A DNA stretch of 64,000 nucleotides from Balanoglossus misakiensis (Eukaryota > Hemichordata): contig CM082597.2 in NCBI GenBank assembly GCA_040954595.2, positions 8,680,001 to 8,744,000 on the forward strand, written 5' to 3'. Below the pieces are notes generated by a model. The model did not search any database and was not told the DNA's origin. It saw only the letters and a list, made by a program, of their open reading frames with translations. This document shows, in pieces, positions 34,107 to 43,932 of this stretch. Both the position numbers and the translations under genes were made by a program. The first letter of the stretch is position 1, and every line of letters starts with the position of its first letter.

Positions 34107-34231
34107 TATTCTGGATGTTGCAGGTCCCTGGATTGTCCAAATACATTCTTGTAGAATGTAATAATTATCATCTGGGTATCCAGTGCTGTGAAAGGTCCCC
34201 GATTCACCAGTTTCCAAACCACCACATGTTC
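34096..34231 (-). CDS. Exon: CUB domain 1, first half (3' end doubtful)
   Basis: The acceptor GATATTCAG gives phase 1, which joins the lectin exon 36881-37096 in frame. It encodes (G)TCGGLETGESGTFHSTGYP, then DDNYYILQECIWTIQGPATS and RISAH, a clear CUB first half. The only nearby donor (CACTT|GTAAAC at 34095-34090) leaves phase 2, whereas the next exon (32587-32788) enters in phase 0, and a stop follows in frame. The last bases of the exon and its donor lie inside a 48-bp repeat shared with the lectin intron, so the exon end may have been overwritten. This exon may be broken, or spliced in a way I cannot see. Confidence 0.75.
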
Positions 34232-34544
34232 CTGAATATCATTAAAATAAAAAGAAAGAGTATGTTTGTGTGATGAATGGTCATAAAGATTCAGCTCATC
34301 AAGTTGACGAAATTTCATTGATGATAAAATTACTTCACCAACAGTGAGTATCCAATGTACACGTATAAAACAATGTTTGTATTAGTATAAATCAAATGTA
34401 AAAATTTTGAAACGACATTTATCACACCCGAAAATTCCAAGAACCGCATATTATGATTCTCTAAGCTCAAACTATCAGTGTGACAGATGCCAGATTCTTA
34501 AAATACTTGGCCCAGTTTTGTTTCTGATTTATATTTATGACATA

Positions 34545-34735
34545 CTGTAAAACAGGAAATTTTTCATGATATCAAAAGTGGCAACTGTTATGCGATGATT
34601 GATTTTCGCATTCTCATATTTCACGGCATTGCTATCTTCGAAAAACATTTTTACACAACTTGTTTATTTTCGCGTTTTTTTGGCTCTCGCATAGTTCGCA
34701 AAAATGTATCGCTCGCGAAAATTTCCTGTTTACAG
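34545..34735. mobile_element. MITE W, copy 6
   Basis: TA lies at 34543-34544 and 34736-34737. The left end is CTGTAAAACAGGAAATTTTT and the right end GCGAAAATTTCCTGTTTACAG. It lies in the intron between the lectin and CUB1. Confidence 0.8.
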
Positions 34736-34739
34736 TACA

Positions 34740-35505
34740 AAATTCTTTGAGGATCAGACTTTCTGCTGACAGTTCAAAAGTAGTCTTTAGTTGCAAAGGA
34801 GATGATCATACAATTAAACCACGATCGTGACGTCACACTATTCAATAGACAAGTCATTCACTGAGAGAACCTCCGTCTCACACAAAACCACAGGTTTAAA
34901 ACCAAGTCCCGGGTAGTTCTAGAACTACCTCCGGGGGTTCTAGAACTACCGCAGGACTCAGTCTCACCTGTCGTAACAAAAATACAAATACACAATGCTT
35001 TATTTGCATAATTACATTTACTTCTATACCTGTATTCAAAGTACATTTCATTTGAATAGAGTAATTGTTATGTTAATTGAAAGCGAACTGGATATGCGAC
35101 AGTCTCCGGATCATTTCATTCAATGCTTCACATTCACAGTTTTGTCTACTGACGTACAAAGCTAATGTCTTGGTGGCTCTCGAGAGTCTTCATAATATGA
35201 TAATAAAAGTATAAAATAGACAAAAATCAATTCACCAGAAACAAACTAACGTTGCAATAAATTAACTACAAATTTCTAGAAAATTATACTAAATCACATT
35301 ATCCCCAGATTTGCTTGTATTACTCTAACCAGATGCTTCACTTCGATTTTGCTTCACTACCGACATGTAACAAGGTTGGCTGTTTTAGGCCTAAAACCCG
35401 CGTACCTTGCAAAATTCTGCTTACTTTTTGTTGCTGTTCACCAGACGTGGGTTTGTAATGTCGGACGGATTCACTTCGGTATCAAGTCTTTTCGCAGATG
35501 AGTTA
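34740..35505. other. Intron sequence with short palindromes
   Basis: GTAGTTCTAGAACTAC (34913-34928) is a perfect 16-base palindrome and recurs in part at 34938-34950 and near 35980. No coding domain is recognised. Confidence 0.4.
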
Positions 35506-35510
35506 CTCAC

Positions 35511-35618
35511 CAATATCGCTACCATACAGACGTGTTGCCGCTGTGGCTCGTAGAGAGTGGTTCGTTCAAAAGCCAGGGAGGCCAATACACAGACGGGCAG
35601 TAGTACCATGTAGAGCAT
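35511..35618 (-). CDS. Possible alternative first exon with a signal peptide
   Basis: A minus-strand ATG at 35618 starts MLYMVLLPVCVLASLAFERT, a plausible 16-residue signal peptide, and 36 codons later reaches a consensus donor GTGAGT. It lies in the intron between the lectin and CUB1 exons, so it could be an internal promoter making a CUB-sushi-EGF form without the lectin. Against this, the strong donor leaves phase 0 and CUB1 needs phase 1; the GT four bases on (GTGA|GTAA) would fit. Transcript data are needed. Confidence 0.3.
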
Positions 35619-35619
35619 T

Positions 35620-36175
35620 GTTACCCGGTTTTTGCTTTACCAACATGTAGCCGCTTGTTTTCGCAGATGATATAGATCGGAACTACATGTATCTTCAGAT
35701 CGATTTCATGGACATATGAAGGAAAATAAAAAAAAAACGTGACACTTACATGTAGGCCTTCTGCATTTGGCCTAGAAAATTTTCGCGTAAGCTTACCATG
35801 TGCACGCGAAACCCCAATAGCTGTAACGCTTCCCATAATACACTACGTAACACACCTGTAAAGTTTAATTTGATGCAAATTAGTGTTTGAAATTAGCATA
35901 TCACTCTGACACGTAAGCATGAACATTTAGAGTAACACCTGTCAAGCGTGGGCGATCTTGTAAGGCCCAGCAGGGCGGTCTAGAACTACCTGCCCACGAC
36001 ATGATTCATTTATAGGAAAAGGGGTGGCCAACCAAATTTCACAGTCAGCAATGAAGAATAAGCCTCTTTTGATAAGCTTTTGTTCGTTCATTTTATTGAA
36101 TCGTTGAGTAAAACGACGTCTTTGTGGTACACGAAGCTCCAATGGTGACAATGTCTGTGGGGGGTCGTGGTTTAA
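35620..36175. other. Intron or possible promoter region, nothing recognised
   Basis: No TATA-like arrangement or repeat family can be assigned with confidence. Confidence 0.3.
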
Positions 36176-36177
36176 GT

Positions 36178-36282
36178 TAGAGAACCACCTCCCCCTCAGT
36201 GGTTCTTGGTTTCCAATCGCCTCGGGCCTGCGGCCCTCGGCAATTAGAAACCAAGAACCACCTCGGGGTCGGTGGTTCTCTA
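36178..36282. mobile_element. 105-bp foldback element
   Basis: TAGAGAACCACC at the left pairs with GGTGGTTCTCTA at the right. Further in, GTGGTTCTTGGTTTC pairs with GAAACCAAGAACCACC. The loop carries CTCGGGCCTGCGGCCCTCGG, itself partly palindromic. Confidence 0.75.
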
Positions 36283-36483
36283 TTACATAAATAGTGTAAA
36301 AGAAATTGTTTAGTAAACATAACCATACAATTAATGAGTGGAATTATCTAGCGACAATTGGCCTCAATTTTGAATTTCAAATATAACACCATTCTGCATC
36401 CAAGGAGACATCACATGATCTGATCCCCCTTGTTTAACTTTTAGTGGTGAGCTCTTCCAAGTATATCTTGTATTGCTTAGGGG

Positions 36484-36780
36484 ACTCTAACTCTCTCTCC
36501 TTCCCTCCCTTCCACCCCCTCCCCCTCCCTCTCTAGCTCTCTCCCTCCCCTCTCCCGCCCCTCTCCCTCCCCTCTCCCGCCCCTCTCCCTCCCTCCCACC
36601 CCTCTCTAGCTCTCTCTCCCTCCCTACCCCCCTCTACCCCTCCCTCTCCCTCTAGTTCTCTCTCCCCCTCTCCCTCACTACCACCCTCCCTCCCTCCCTC
36701 CCTGTCACTCTCCAGCTCTCTCTCCCTCCCCTCTCACTCTCCCCTCCCAGCCTCTCCCTCCCGCTCTTTTGCACACACTC
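36484..36780 (+). repeat. ~300-bp pure polypyrimidine (C/T) tract
   Basis: Almost only C and T over nearly 300 bases (CTCTCTCC, CCCTCCC, CTAGCTCTCTC). On the transcribed (minus) strand it is purine-rich and starts 100 bp inside the intron after the lectin exon. Such tracts can form triplex DNA and mutate quickly. Confidence 0.85.
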
Positions 36781-36880
36781 TCTCTTAGTATATATATTGG
36801 GAGGTGACTACAGCAGTGCGAGAAAAGTAAAGACCTGATGCGAGTAAGGGAAGATTCTAGCTGATTTGAATCAGACTTAC

Positions 36881-37096
36881 CTTCAGCACAAGCTGCTACT
36901 TCACACATTGACAGACTGACATCATCACATCTTGCATGATACAATGGGTAATTATTTTCAAAGAGGTTTAACCTCACACATTGCCCAGTGGAGGCATCAG
37001 GTTCTGTGTCTGCCCATCGACCATCAAAGACACTACCTTTCCTGCCATCTGAATAATCATATTCCACACTGCCATCTCGATTGGGTCCACTAAATC
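36881..37096 (-). CDS. Exon: C-type lectin domain, second half
   Basis: A 216-bp exon, phase 1 to phase 1, with acceptor CATTTTATAG and donor GTAAGT. It encodes (G)FSGPNRDGSVEYDYSDGRK, then GSVFDGRWADTEPDASTGQC and a segment with HARCDDVSLSMCEVAACAE. WADTEPDxxxxxQCVRL and the final CDDxxxxxCE are CTLD landmarks. The usual WND and EPN/QPD calcium motifs are not intact (WAD and EPD are seen), so sugar binding is uncertain. The exon joins CUB1 in frame. Confidence 0.88.
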
Positions 37097-37541
37097 CTAT
37101 AAAATGGAAATAAAGAAAGAAGATGCATACAGCAGTGTTTCATCCAGGATGGGGGGGGGGGGGATATGTCCCCCTTTGCTTGAATAGTTGCACTCTTGCA
37201 AGGAGGGGAATGAGTGACATCGCTGAGTCTGTAAGGGGCACCATTTCCCCCTTGACAAATTTCTAGGGGGGTGCCAACATGCTGACAGTGGGCGAATTCC
37301 CTCATCCCTCCATCTGGATGAAAAACTGCATACAGAGTCACTTAATAGCAAGATTTTGTGAGGTTATTGAGATGTAAAAAATAGGCTTTTCAATTACCAT
37401 CTTGAGACAATTATCATTCAAGTGTTACTATGCAGTGCTCACTTGTAAACTGTCAAATTCCAAAACCAGTTATTTTTTACACTTGATACACCCACAAATT
37501 ATTTGGGAACACTGAGAAACACTGTTAAAAGACACACTCAC

Positions 37542-37660
37542 CAATCCAACCATGGTTCGCTGTTTCATTGGAAGTCTCTTCAATCTGGTTTACAATCTCT
37601 GCTCCAGCATAACGATTTTCAGAATAACCCTCAATTACTGTCAAGTGCCCACCATAAAAT
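37542..37660 (-). CDS. Exon: C-type lectin domain, first half (copy 1)
   Basis: A 119-bp exon with acceptor TTTATTTTCAG, phase 2 in, and donor GTGAGT, phase 1 out. It encodes FYGGHLTVIEGYSENRYAGA, then EIVNQIEETSNETANHGWI(G). GGHLxxIExxxEN and GWIG are the CTLD helix-1 and WIGL motifs. It joins 36881-37096 in frame. The exon carrying the first cysteine is upstream and not found. Length is not a multiple of 3, which matters because an identical copy lies 5,210 bp upstream in the gene. Confidence 0.88.
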
Positions 37661-37689
37661 CTGAAAATAAACCAATTTATAACACATCA

Positions 37690-38380
37690 AACATGTTCCA
37701 AACTAATTTCGAAATTCCAGTCCGTGAATAATACATTTCCTCTTTGAAAACATTTAATATTGGTGAATAAGAGGTTCATAAATGTATAACATTAGATTTT
37801 TGTTTGTAAAGTCTATATTTTGTGTTACACCTTTCCAATAAGTGTGTGATTAGTGTAGATTTCGGCAGAATTTCTGGGAAAAAAGAATCTGTGAAAAATT
37901 CACCTGAATTTTGGGGAGAAAAAAATTTGCTGAACGTTTCCTTTGAATAAAAAAGTTCAGCTTATTTCTTTTAGAGAAAACATGACAATTTCCAGGAAAT
38001 GGCTGTTGTTGTTTTTTTTTGGTGTGAATAAACTTAAAAGACAAATTCTGATACAGTTGCATCAAGGTGATGGAAGAAAATCCCAGATTAACAGGATATT
38101 TGGAGAATTTATCCAGAATTTCAAAATTAGTTCGAAATGTGACATTGTGTTATCAATGATCTGTGTTGAGCAGTCGAACGATGAACGGGTAGTTGACAAT
38201 TCCCACGAGCACACCCGTATCTTTCCTCGGTAGTTGCGCCGGGCCGGTCGGCAATGTAACAGAAAAAGTGGTACGATATGCCAGCTGAGCCGTCGCTAGT
38301 CTACAATTCCGAGTCTACAAGGCCGTCTCTAACTAAAAATTATAATAACTATCGAGGAACGTGACAATTATATCAGCGAA
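37690..38380. other. Intron in duplication copy 1, nothing recognised
   Basis: Frames over this stretch occur on both strands with no family motif. The same stretch is repeated at 42900-43590. Confidence 0.4.
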
Positions 38381-38385
38381 TGTGG

Positions 38386-38722
38386 GGCTGGGGGTTGCTG
38401 CAGTTTGCAGCCCCTCCATCTCCCCTGGACGATTTTTGTTTTTGCGGGGCTGCAGGTCCCAGCTATTCTAAACCGCACAACGAGCGACCGGGATTTGGGC
38501 CCGGAGCGAATTTCTACACTCCAGACGTCTCCAGTCCACAATTTTCCACACTTTTTTCGCCAAATCGGTCCCGGAACCCATACAGCGCTTACCTGGCAAA
38601 GGATGTCGCGGTATTTGTCGATTTTGCCTACGTTTTCCCCAGTTATTCAACTTCAATCGGCAAAACCAAAACTCGTTCAGGGGAGATGGAGGGGCTTCAA
38701 ACTGCAGCAAGGGCTGGGGGCT
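38386..38722. mobile_element. ~340-bp foldback element in duplication copy 1
   Basis: GCTGCAGTTTGCAGCCCC, TCCATCTCCCCTGGACGA at the left is complementary to TCGTTCAGGGGAGATGGA, GGGGCTTCAAACTGCAGC at the right, with further inner pairing (TTTTTGTTTTTGC against GCAAAACCAAAAC). Copy 2 has it at 43596-43932. The ~100-130-codon frames over it, on both strands, are a by-product of the GC-rich palindrome. Confidence 0.75.
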
Positions 38723-38739
38723 GCAGGCAGAATATATGA

Positions 38740-41700
38740 CCAAAGGATACGCGTGAAAAAAAGACAATTACCTACTTTGCTACTGTGGGTCTTTGACTAA
38801 TTAAAACATGATAACGTGCATCAAAGCCAGCCGAGGCTTCAGGGGCATAGTATTCCTGAGTTTATACGCGAAGAAACCAAGAAATATTAATGAGTATGTA
38901 GACGGAACTTGTCTTTTAGCTCAAATTTGTCCTGGCTTGAGGTCACTGTGACAGCGCAGCCAGCGGTAGAATTGGGGTAGGCATGAAGAACATATCTACT
39001 ACAAAAACTGGTGAGGGCGGGGGGGGGGGAGATGGGGGGGGGGGGGTGGGGGCTTTTCAGTTTAGTCACGGTCCTTGGTTTTGGCCTTCGGCTTCACTAG
39101 AAAAGCCAAAAAACCACAATGCCGAAGGCCAACTCGTCGAAGCACCTGGTACGTCTATGGCAGAAGTCAGTATTTACATGTTCTGACTCGGTACACGCCA
39201 TGCACTTGCCAAGAGATTCCACGAGGAATACCATGATGATGAACGGCTCGGGCGTCTTCGTGTGCACGAAGACACGATACTAGACTTCATTGACCCTGTA
39301 TCATTCTTTTCTTTTCATGCGCATAAGGACATGAAAAGTCGACCTAACCTTTTGTTTTATCACTTACTGTGGTTTTAGAGGGATGCTGTGAGTGAAAAAG
39401 TGGCACATTCGGGTTGTTGCCTTATACTTAATTTCTCCATTTCTATTGGAGCAGGCTACACCGGGCCCAGGGTCGAACTTAAACCAATTTGCAGCCGTGA
39501 TGGTCGAACAATGTCCGACAAACTTTAGGCACGTCAAGCTTATGCCTTCCTGGGTCGCCTGACAAGAATGAACTTCTATTTTAACGATAGGGCCTATTCC
39601 AATCGATACCCGCCGTATCAGTCACGCAATAATAAACACGATCCCCCAAAATGATGTTTCACTAGACTCGGGGAGAGTGCTGTTTAGTACCAACAGGCAA
39701 TTAAAGGTATACGGTCACCTATGGAAAATTAGCTATAGTTACCATGGCAAATTGAGATGTAGCCAATCACAGATTTTTAGTGGGTGGCACACGCGAAAAA
39801 AGAGCGCCGCCATATGTTCTCATCTCAGCCATATATGGTCCTATGTAACCACCTCATGTCATTTACAGAATTGGAACACCCTAAAGAATGTCATGCAGAC
39901 AATGTCACGTGTTGTTCCATGACCAACCAAACAACAAACTCATGTCCAAATCAATTAAATTCCAAAGAATGCTCCAAATATGCAGAATTGCCACGCAAGT
40001 CGAGCATACTTAAGCACTCTGCACAACTGAAACATAAAATCCAAGCTTTTAACAATACAACAATAAACAATCCATTCTGATCGAATTAATGACCAAATAA
40101 AACGAAAAACACAACTCGACCCACAAAAAGTATACGAAGCGCTTTTAATCGCTCATTAATGTTTGATCTCGAGGAGACGTGTTAAAAAATCCGCTATGAA
40201 CAGCAGGGGAGAACAATAGCCTATTTTTACCAGGTAAACAAACACCAGGTAAAAATCCACCCATGCTTCCAGACCGCTCTAGGATAGTGATCCATCCAAT
40301 GAAACTGTATCTCTTTAACTTTAATTTGCAAACTCGTGGAATTGATCATTTTATAAATCGCTCCATTTTGACGTTTTCTCTGTGGTTTGTTAATACGAAT
40401 TTTGTCTGTGCCAAATCTGTCCTCTAATACTGTCACTTGTATTAGAGTTCAAATTACACAGAAGTATAATACAACGTTTTGAAAAAGACAGACATTTTTC
40501 GTGTGAACGGTGATATACTTAGGCCACAGTCGAGCTAAAAACAAAAGTCTATATTTTATCAAAAATGCCTTGGACGCACAAACATCTACAGGATGTGGAA
40601 GGGGCGGGTCAACACCGCGATCTACAACTGTGCCTCCCCCCCCCCGGCTGTCTTGCTTCTATTTGGAGTGTCAATATGTGATTTAGCTTTGTTTGCGGCA
40701 GAGACTAAGCTTTGTTCTTGTTTCACTCCATTTGCTGCATTGTGCTGTGCTCTGGTATTTCTCCAGGGTCTACGGTTACACTATAGGCTGATTAGTCGTA
40801 TCTTTACTACACAGACAAAAACTTCGAAGCTTTATGTCTGTGCCTTTTATGAACAAGCATCGTCCGATTCGAATTCGACTCGTCATCGGTAGCTATGTTT
40901 ATTTCGCCCTTGGAGACCTCCCCTGGCCTCGTTAGGATGACTGTTACCAGGACTACCTTAAACCAATCTTTTCGAACCGGACGGTACACACGACATGTCT
41001 ATGTTAATTGTCCAGGTACCAGAGTGTACGTGTGGGCTCCCTAAACCCCTCATTGGCGGCCGGTCCCTGTCCGAATAAACACGTTTGACAGACAAAAAAT
41101 GATGAACAAGTGGCTTACTTCAATACTTCGTTAACTAGACGGCTGAACTCTGAATGTTGATTCAGCAAAAAAAATGTGTTTACGGCAAGGTTTCGATCAA
41201 TACGACACATTTACCATTGAAAACGCCCAAAGTAAGTGGGGGCGTTTGACCATCAATCAAACCCACGCCCAGGTGCATGTGAACGGCCGAAGCAGTGTAA
41301 CGTTTCACATTCCGTGCAACGTCCGACACTGTGTGAAAGCGGTTGCTGTCGGGTGGCTTGACCTAATTTTCGTACATTGATATGCATTTGACACCTCACT
41401 ACCTGTTTTCTTAATATTGCTAAAACTTTGCGTTGAAATATCACTGAAATGTTGATGATCCACGCACAAGTCGTCTACCCCGGCATGAAAAGCTTTTATA
41501 CAAGAAAACTAATTGCACATGACCACCAAGGTCATACCGCAAGGTGTGTCTAAATGTCAAGGAAGGACATTGGGAGGGGGGACTTGGGTCGAGAACGACC
41601 ATGACGGAGGAAAAACCGACAAGTCATTGTGTAACCTGTTTACTTGCCAATAGTCAAACGTCAAAATTTACTCTCAACTTGGTTGCAGATCGAGTCTCCC

Positions 41701-42270
41701 GAATTTCCAACTTTTATGATTGGGTAAATACCGATATGCGACTGGTATGCGACGCGTTGACGACGCGAAGATTTTGTTGAAATCAAATGGTTTGTCAAAT
41801 GTCATCTCACAGTGGAGATACCGTGGTCATCTGACATGAAAGGGTTCGATTGGGTCTGACCGCCGTCGTTCATCCATGCTTAGAAAGCGGCGATCATGGT
41901 ACAAAGTAAAACCAAGGTCAAACCTTACTGAACACATGTATTGCATGGAGAAACTTTTCTCCCTGTCTGTGTACTGAACACGTACCGTGATTGCCATAGT
42001 TACAAACGTTACCACGTGAGAGAGAGAGTGCATTTTACATCTGTCTTTTCAATTTTGTTGCTTTCTTACTATTCGGAATGATGGAGTCGAAACGAAAACT
42101 TTTTGCTTCAGGTGGACCTAGGGGAAATACCTTATTTGTGACTTTTTTCATGACCCTAAAAAGACGTCGGAATTAATGTGGCTGAGGTCACTCAGGACGA
42201 CGGAATGGTTGAGCGATTTTATTTTATGAGCTCCCACTAGTATTTGTTTTATTGTTTCGGCAGTGTGTCG
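38740..42270. other. Rest of duplication copy 1: non-coding, minor repeats
   Basis: It includes G-rich runs at 39018-39050, a 12-bp inverted repeat TTGGCCTTCGGC/GCCGAAGGCCAA at about 39078-39134, a MITE Z relative from 39705, and C runs near 40640. Frames of up to about 100 codons are conserved in copy 2 only because of the duplication; none has a recognisable motif. Confidence 0.4.
39705..39850 (+). mobile_element. MITE Z relative, right end missing
   Basis: TTAA precedes AGGTATACGGTCACC, then GGAAAATTAGCTATAGTTAC, AGCCAATCACAGATTTT and GTGGCACACG, matching 24418-24602 in reverse orientation. No right TIR is seen. The duplicated counterpart starts at 44917. Confidence 0.6.
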
Positions 42271-42751
42271 CGTTATTCGAGCAATCTGCAGTCTGAAAAC
42301 GAACGGTTTTCAAAGTTTATAACAGAAGAACAGGGGTTTAAGCATGAAAGGTCCTGTTGTCTCCCTCGCTGTGATATGTCCCCCTTTGCTTGAATAGTTG
42401 CACTCTTGCAAGGAGGGGAATGAGTGACATCGCTGAGTCTGTAAGGGGCACCATTTCCCCCTTGACAAATTTCTAGGGGGGTGCCAACATGCTGACAGTG
42501 GGCGAATTCCCTCATCCCTCCATCTGGATGAAAAACTGCATACAGAGTCACTTAATAGCAAGATTTTGTGAGGTTATTGAGATGTAAAAAATAGGCTTTT
42601 CAATTACCATCTTGAGACAATTATCATTCAAGTGTTACTATGCAGTGCTCACTTGTAAACTGTCAAATTCCAAAACCAGTTATTTTTTACACTTGATACA
42701 CCCACAAATTATTTGGGAACACTGAGAAACACTGTTAAAAGACACACTCAC

Positions 42752-42870
42752 CAATCCAACCATGGTTCGCTGTTTCATTGGAAGTCTCTTCAATCTGGTT
42801 TACAATCTCTGCTCCAGCATAACGATTTTCAGAATAACCCTCAATTACTGTCAAGTGCCCACCATAAAAT
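42752..42870 (-). CDS. Exon: C-type lectin domain, first half (copy 2)
   Basis: It appears identical to 37542-37660, including acceptor TTTATTTTCAG and donor GTGAGT. Since it enters in phase 2 and leaves in phase 1, it cannot be spliced to copy 1 in tandem without a frameshift; only one of the two can be used per transcript. No second-half lectin exon lies between the copies. Confidence 0.75.
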
Positions 42871-43595
42871 CTGAAAATAAACCAATTTATAACACATCAA
42901 ACATGTTCCAAACTAATTTCGAAATTCCAGTCCGTGAATAATACATTTCCTCTTTGAAAACATTTAATATTGGTGAATAAGAGGTTCATAAATGTATAAC
43001 ATTAGATTTTTGTTTGTAAAGTCTATATTTTGTGTTACACCTTTCCAATAAGTGTGTGATTAGTGTAGATTTCGGCAGAATTTCTGGGAAAAAAGAATCT
43101 GTGAAAAATTCACCTGAATTTTGGGGAGAAAAAAATTTGCTGAACGTTTCCTTTGAATAAAAAAGTTCAGCTTATTTCTTTTAGAGAAAACATGACAATT
43201 TCCAGGAAATGGCTGTTGTTGTTTTTTTTTGGTGAGAATAAACTTAAAAGACAAATTCTGATACAGTTGCATCAAGGTGATGGAAGAAAATCCCAGATTA
43301 ACCGGATATTTGGAAACTTTATCCAGAATTTCAAAATTAGTTCGAAATGTGACATTGTGTTATCAATGATCTGTGTTGAGCAGTCGAACGATGAACGGGT
43401 AGTTGACAATTCCCACGAGCACACCCGTATCTTTCCTCAGTAGTTGCGCCGGGCCGGTCGGCAATGTAACAGAAAAAGTGGTACGATATGCCAGCTGAGC
43501 CGTCGCTAGTCTACAATTCCGAGTCTACAAGGCCGTCTCTAACTAAAAATTATAATAACTATCGAGGAACGTGACAATTATATCCGCGAATGTGG

Positions 43596-43932
43596 GGCTG
43601 GGGGTTGCTGCAGTTTGCAGCCCCTCCATCTCCCCTGGACGATTTTTGTTTTTGCGGGGCTGCAGGTCCCAGCTATTCTAAACCGCACAACGAGCGACCG
43701 GGATTTGGGCCCGGAGCGAATTTCTACACTCCAGACGTCTCCAGTCCACAATTTTCCACAATTTTTTCGCCAAATCGGTCCCGGAACCCATACAGCGCTT
43801 ACCTGGCAAAGGATGTCGCGGTATTTGTCGATTTTGCCTACGTTTTCCCCAGTTATTCAACTTCAATCGGCAAAACCAAAACTCGTTCAGGGGAGATGGA
43901 GGGGCTGCAAACTGCAGCAAGGGCTGGGGGCT
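43596..43932. mobile_element. Foldback element in duplication copy 2
   Basis: Counterpart of 38386-38722. Here the right arm reads GGGGCTGCAAACTGCAGC, pairing slightly better than in copy 1. Confidence 0.7.

Larger units (their letters stand above)
24632..37660 (-). other. Gene overview: C-type lectin / CUB x3 / sushi x3 / cbEGF x2 mosaic
   Basis: Fourteen minus-strand exons form one gene. In transcription order they are lectin (37542-37660, 36881-37096), CUB1 (34096-34231, 32587-32788), CUB2 (32115-32293, 31180-31362), CUB3 (29426-29610, 28589-28772), a linker (27799-27852), sushi (27326-27505, 26439-26621, 25946-26128) and EGF (25339-25467, 24632-24817). All module borders are phase 1, the arrangement expected for shuffled extracellular domains. 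Reading continues at both ends, so the signal peptide, the first lectin exon and the C-terminus are not identified. The protein is expected to be secreted or an ectodomain with an adhesive or recognition role. Internal junctions of CUB1 and CUB2 do not join cleanly (see exon entries). I cannot name an orthologue. Confidence 0.8.
37163..42372 (+). repeat. Tandem segmental duplication, copy 1 (5,210 bp)
   Basis: The segment starts GATATGTCCCCCTTTGCTTG and ends CCTGTTGTCTCCCTCGCTGT, and is followed directly by copy 2. The two differ by scattered substitutions and a few indels (for example G/C run lengths, and GAAATCCAGATTC present only in copy 2), roughly 99% identical by eye. It contains one lectin exon, a foldback at 38386-38722 and a MITE Z relative. 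I recognise no other gene. Copy 1 carries an unoccupied TTAA in GGGTTTAAGCATG at the site where copy 2 has an insertion. Confidence 0.92.

Noticed and set aside
38380-38800. Overlapping 100-131 codon frames on both strands, conserved in the second copy at 43590-44010
   Set aside because: Conservation is due to the recent tandem duplication, and the region is a GC-rich foldback element that tends to be open on both strands. There is no protein family motif.
38887-39069. Minus-strand frame with FCSRYVLHAYPNSTAGCAVT as a missing lectin exon
   Set aside because: No convincing acceptor or donor in the required phase, and no lectin motif. It is present in both duplication copies only because of the duplication.
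41544-41780. 78-codon frame conserved at 46763-46999
   Set aside because: Again explained by the segmental duplication; no motif, splice context or start context supports it.
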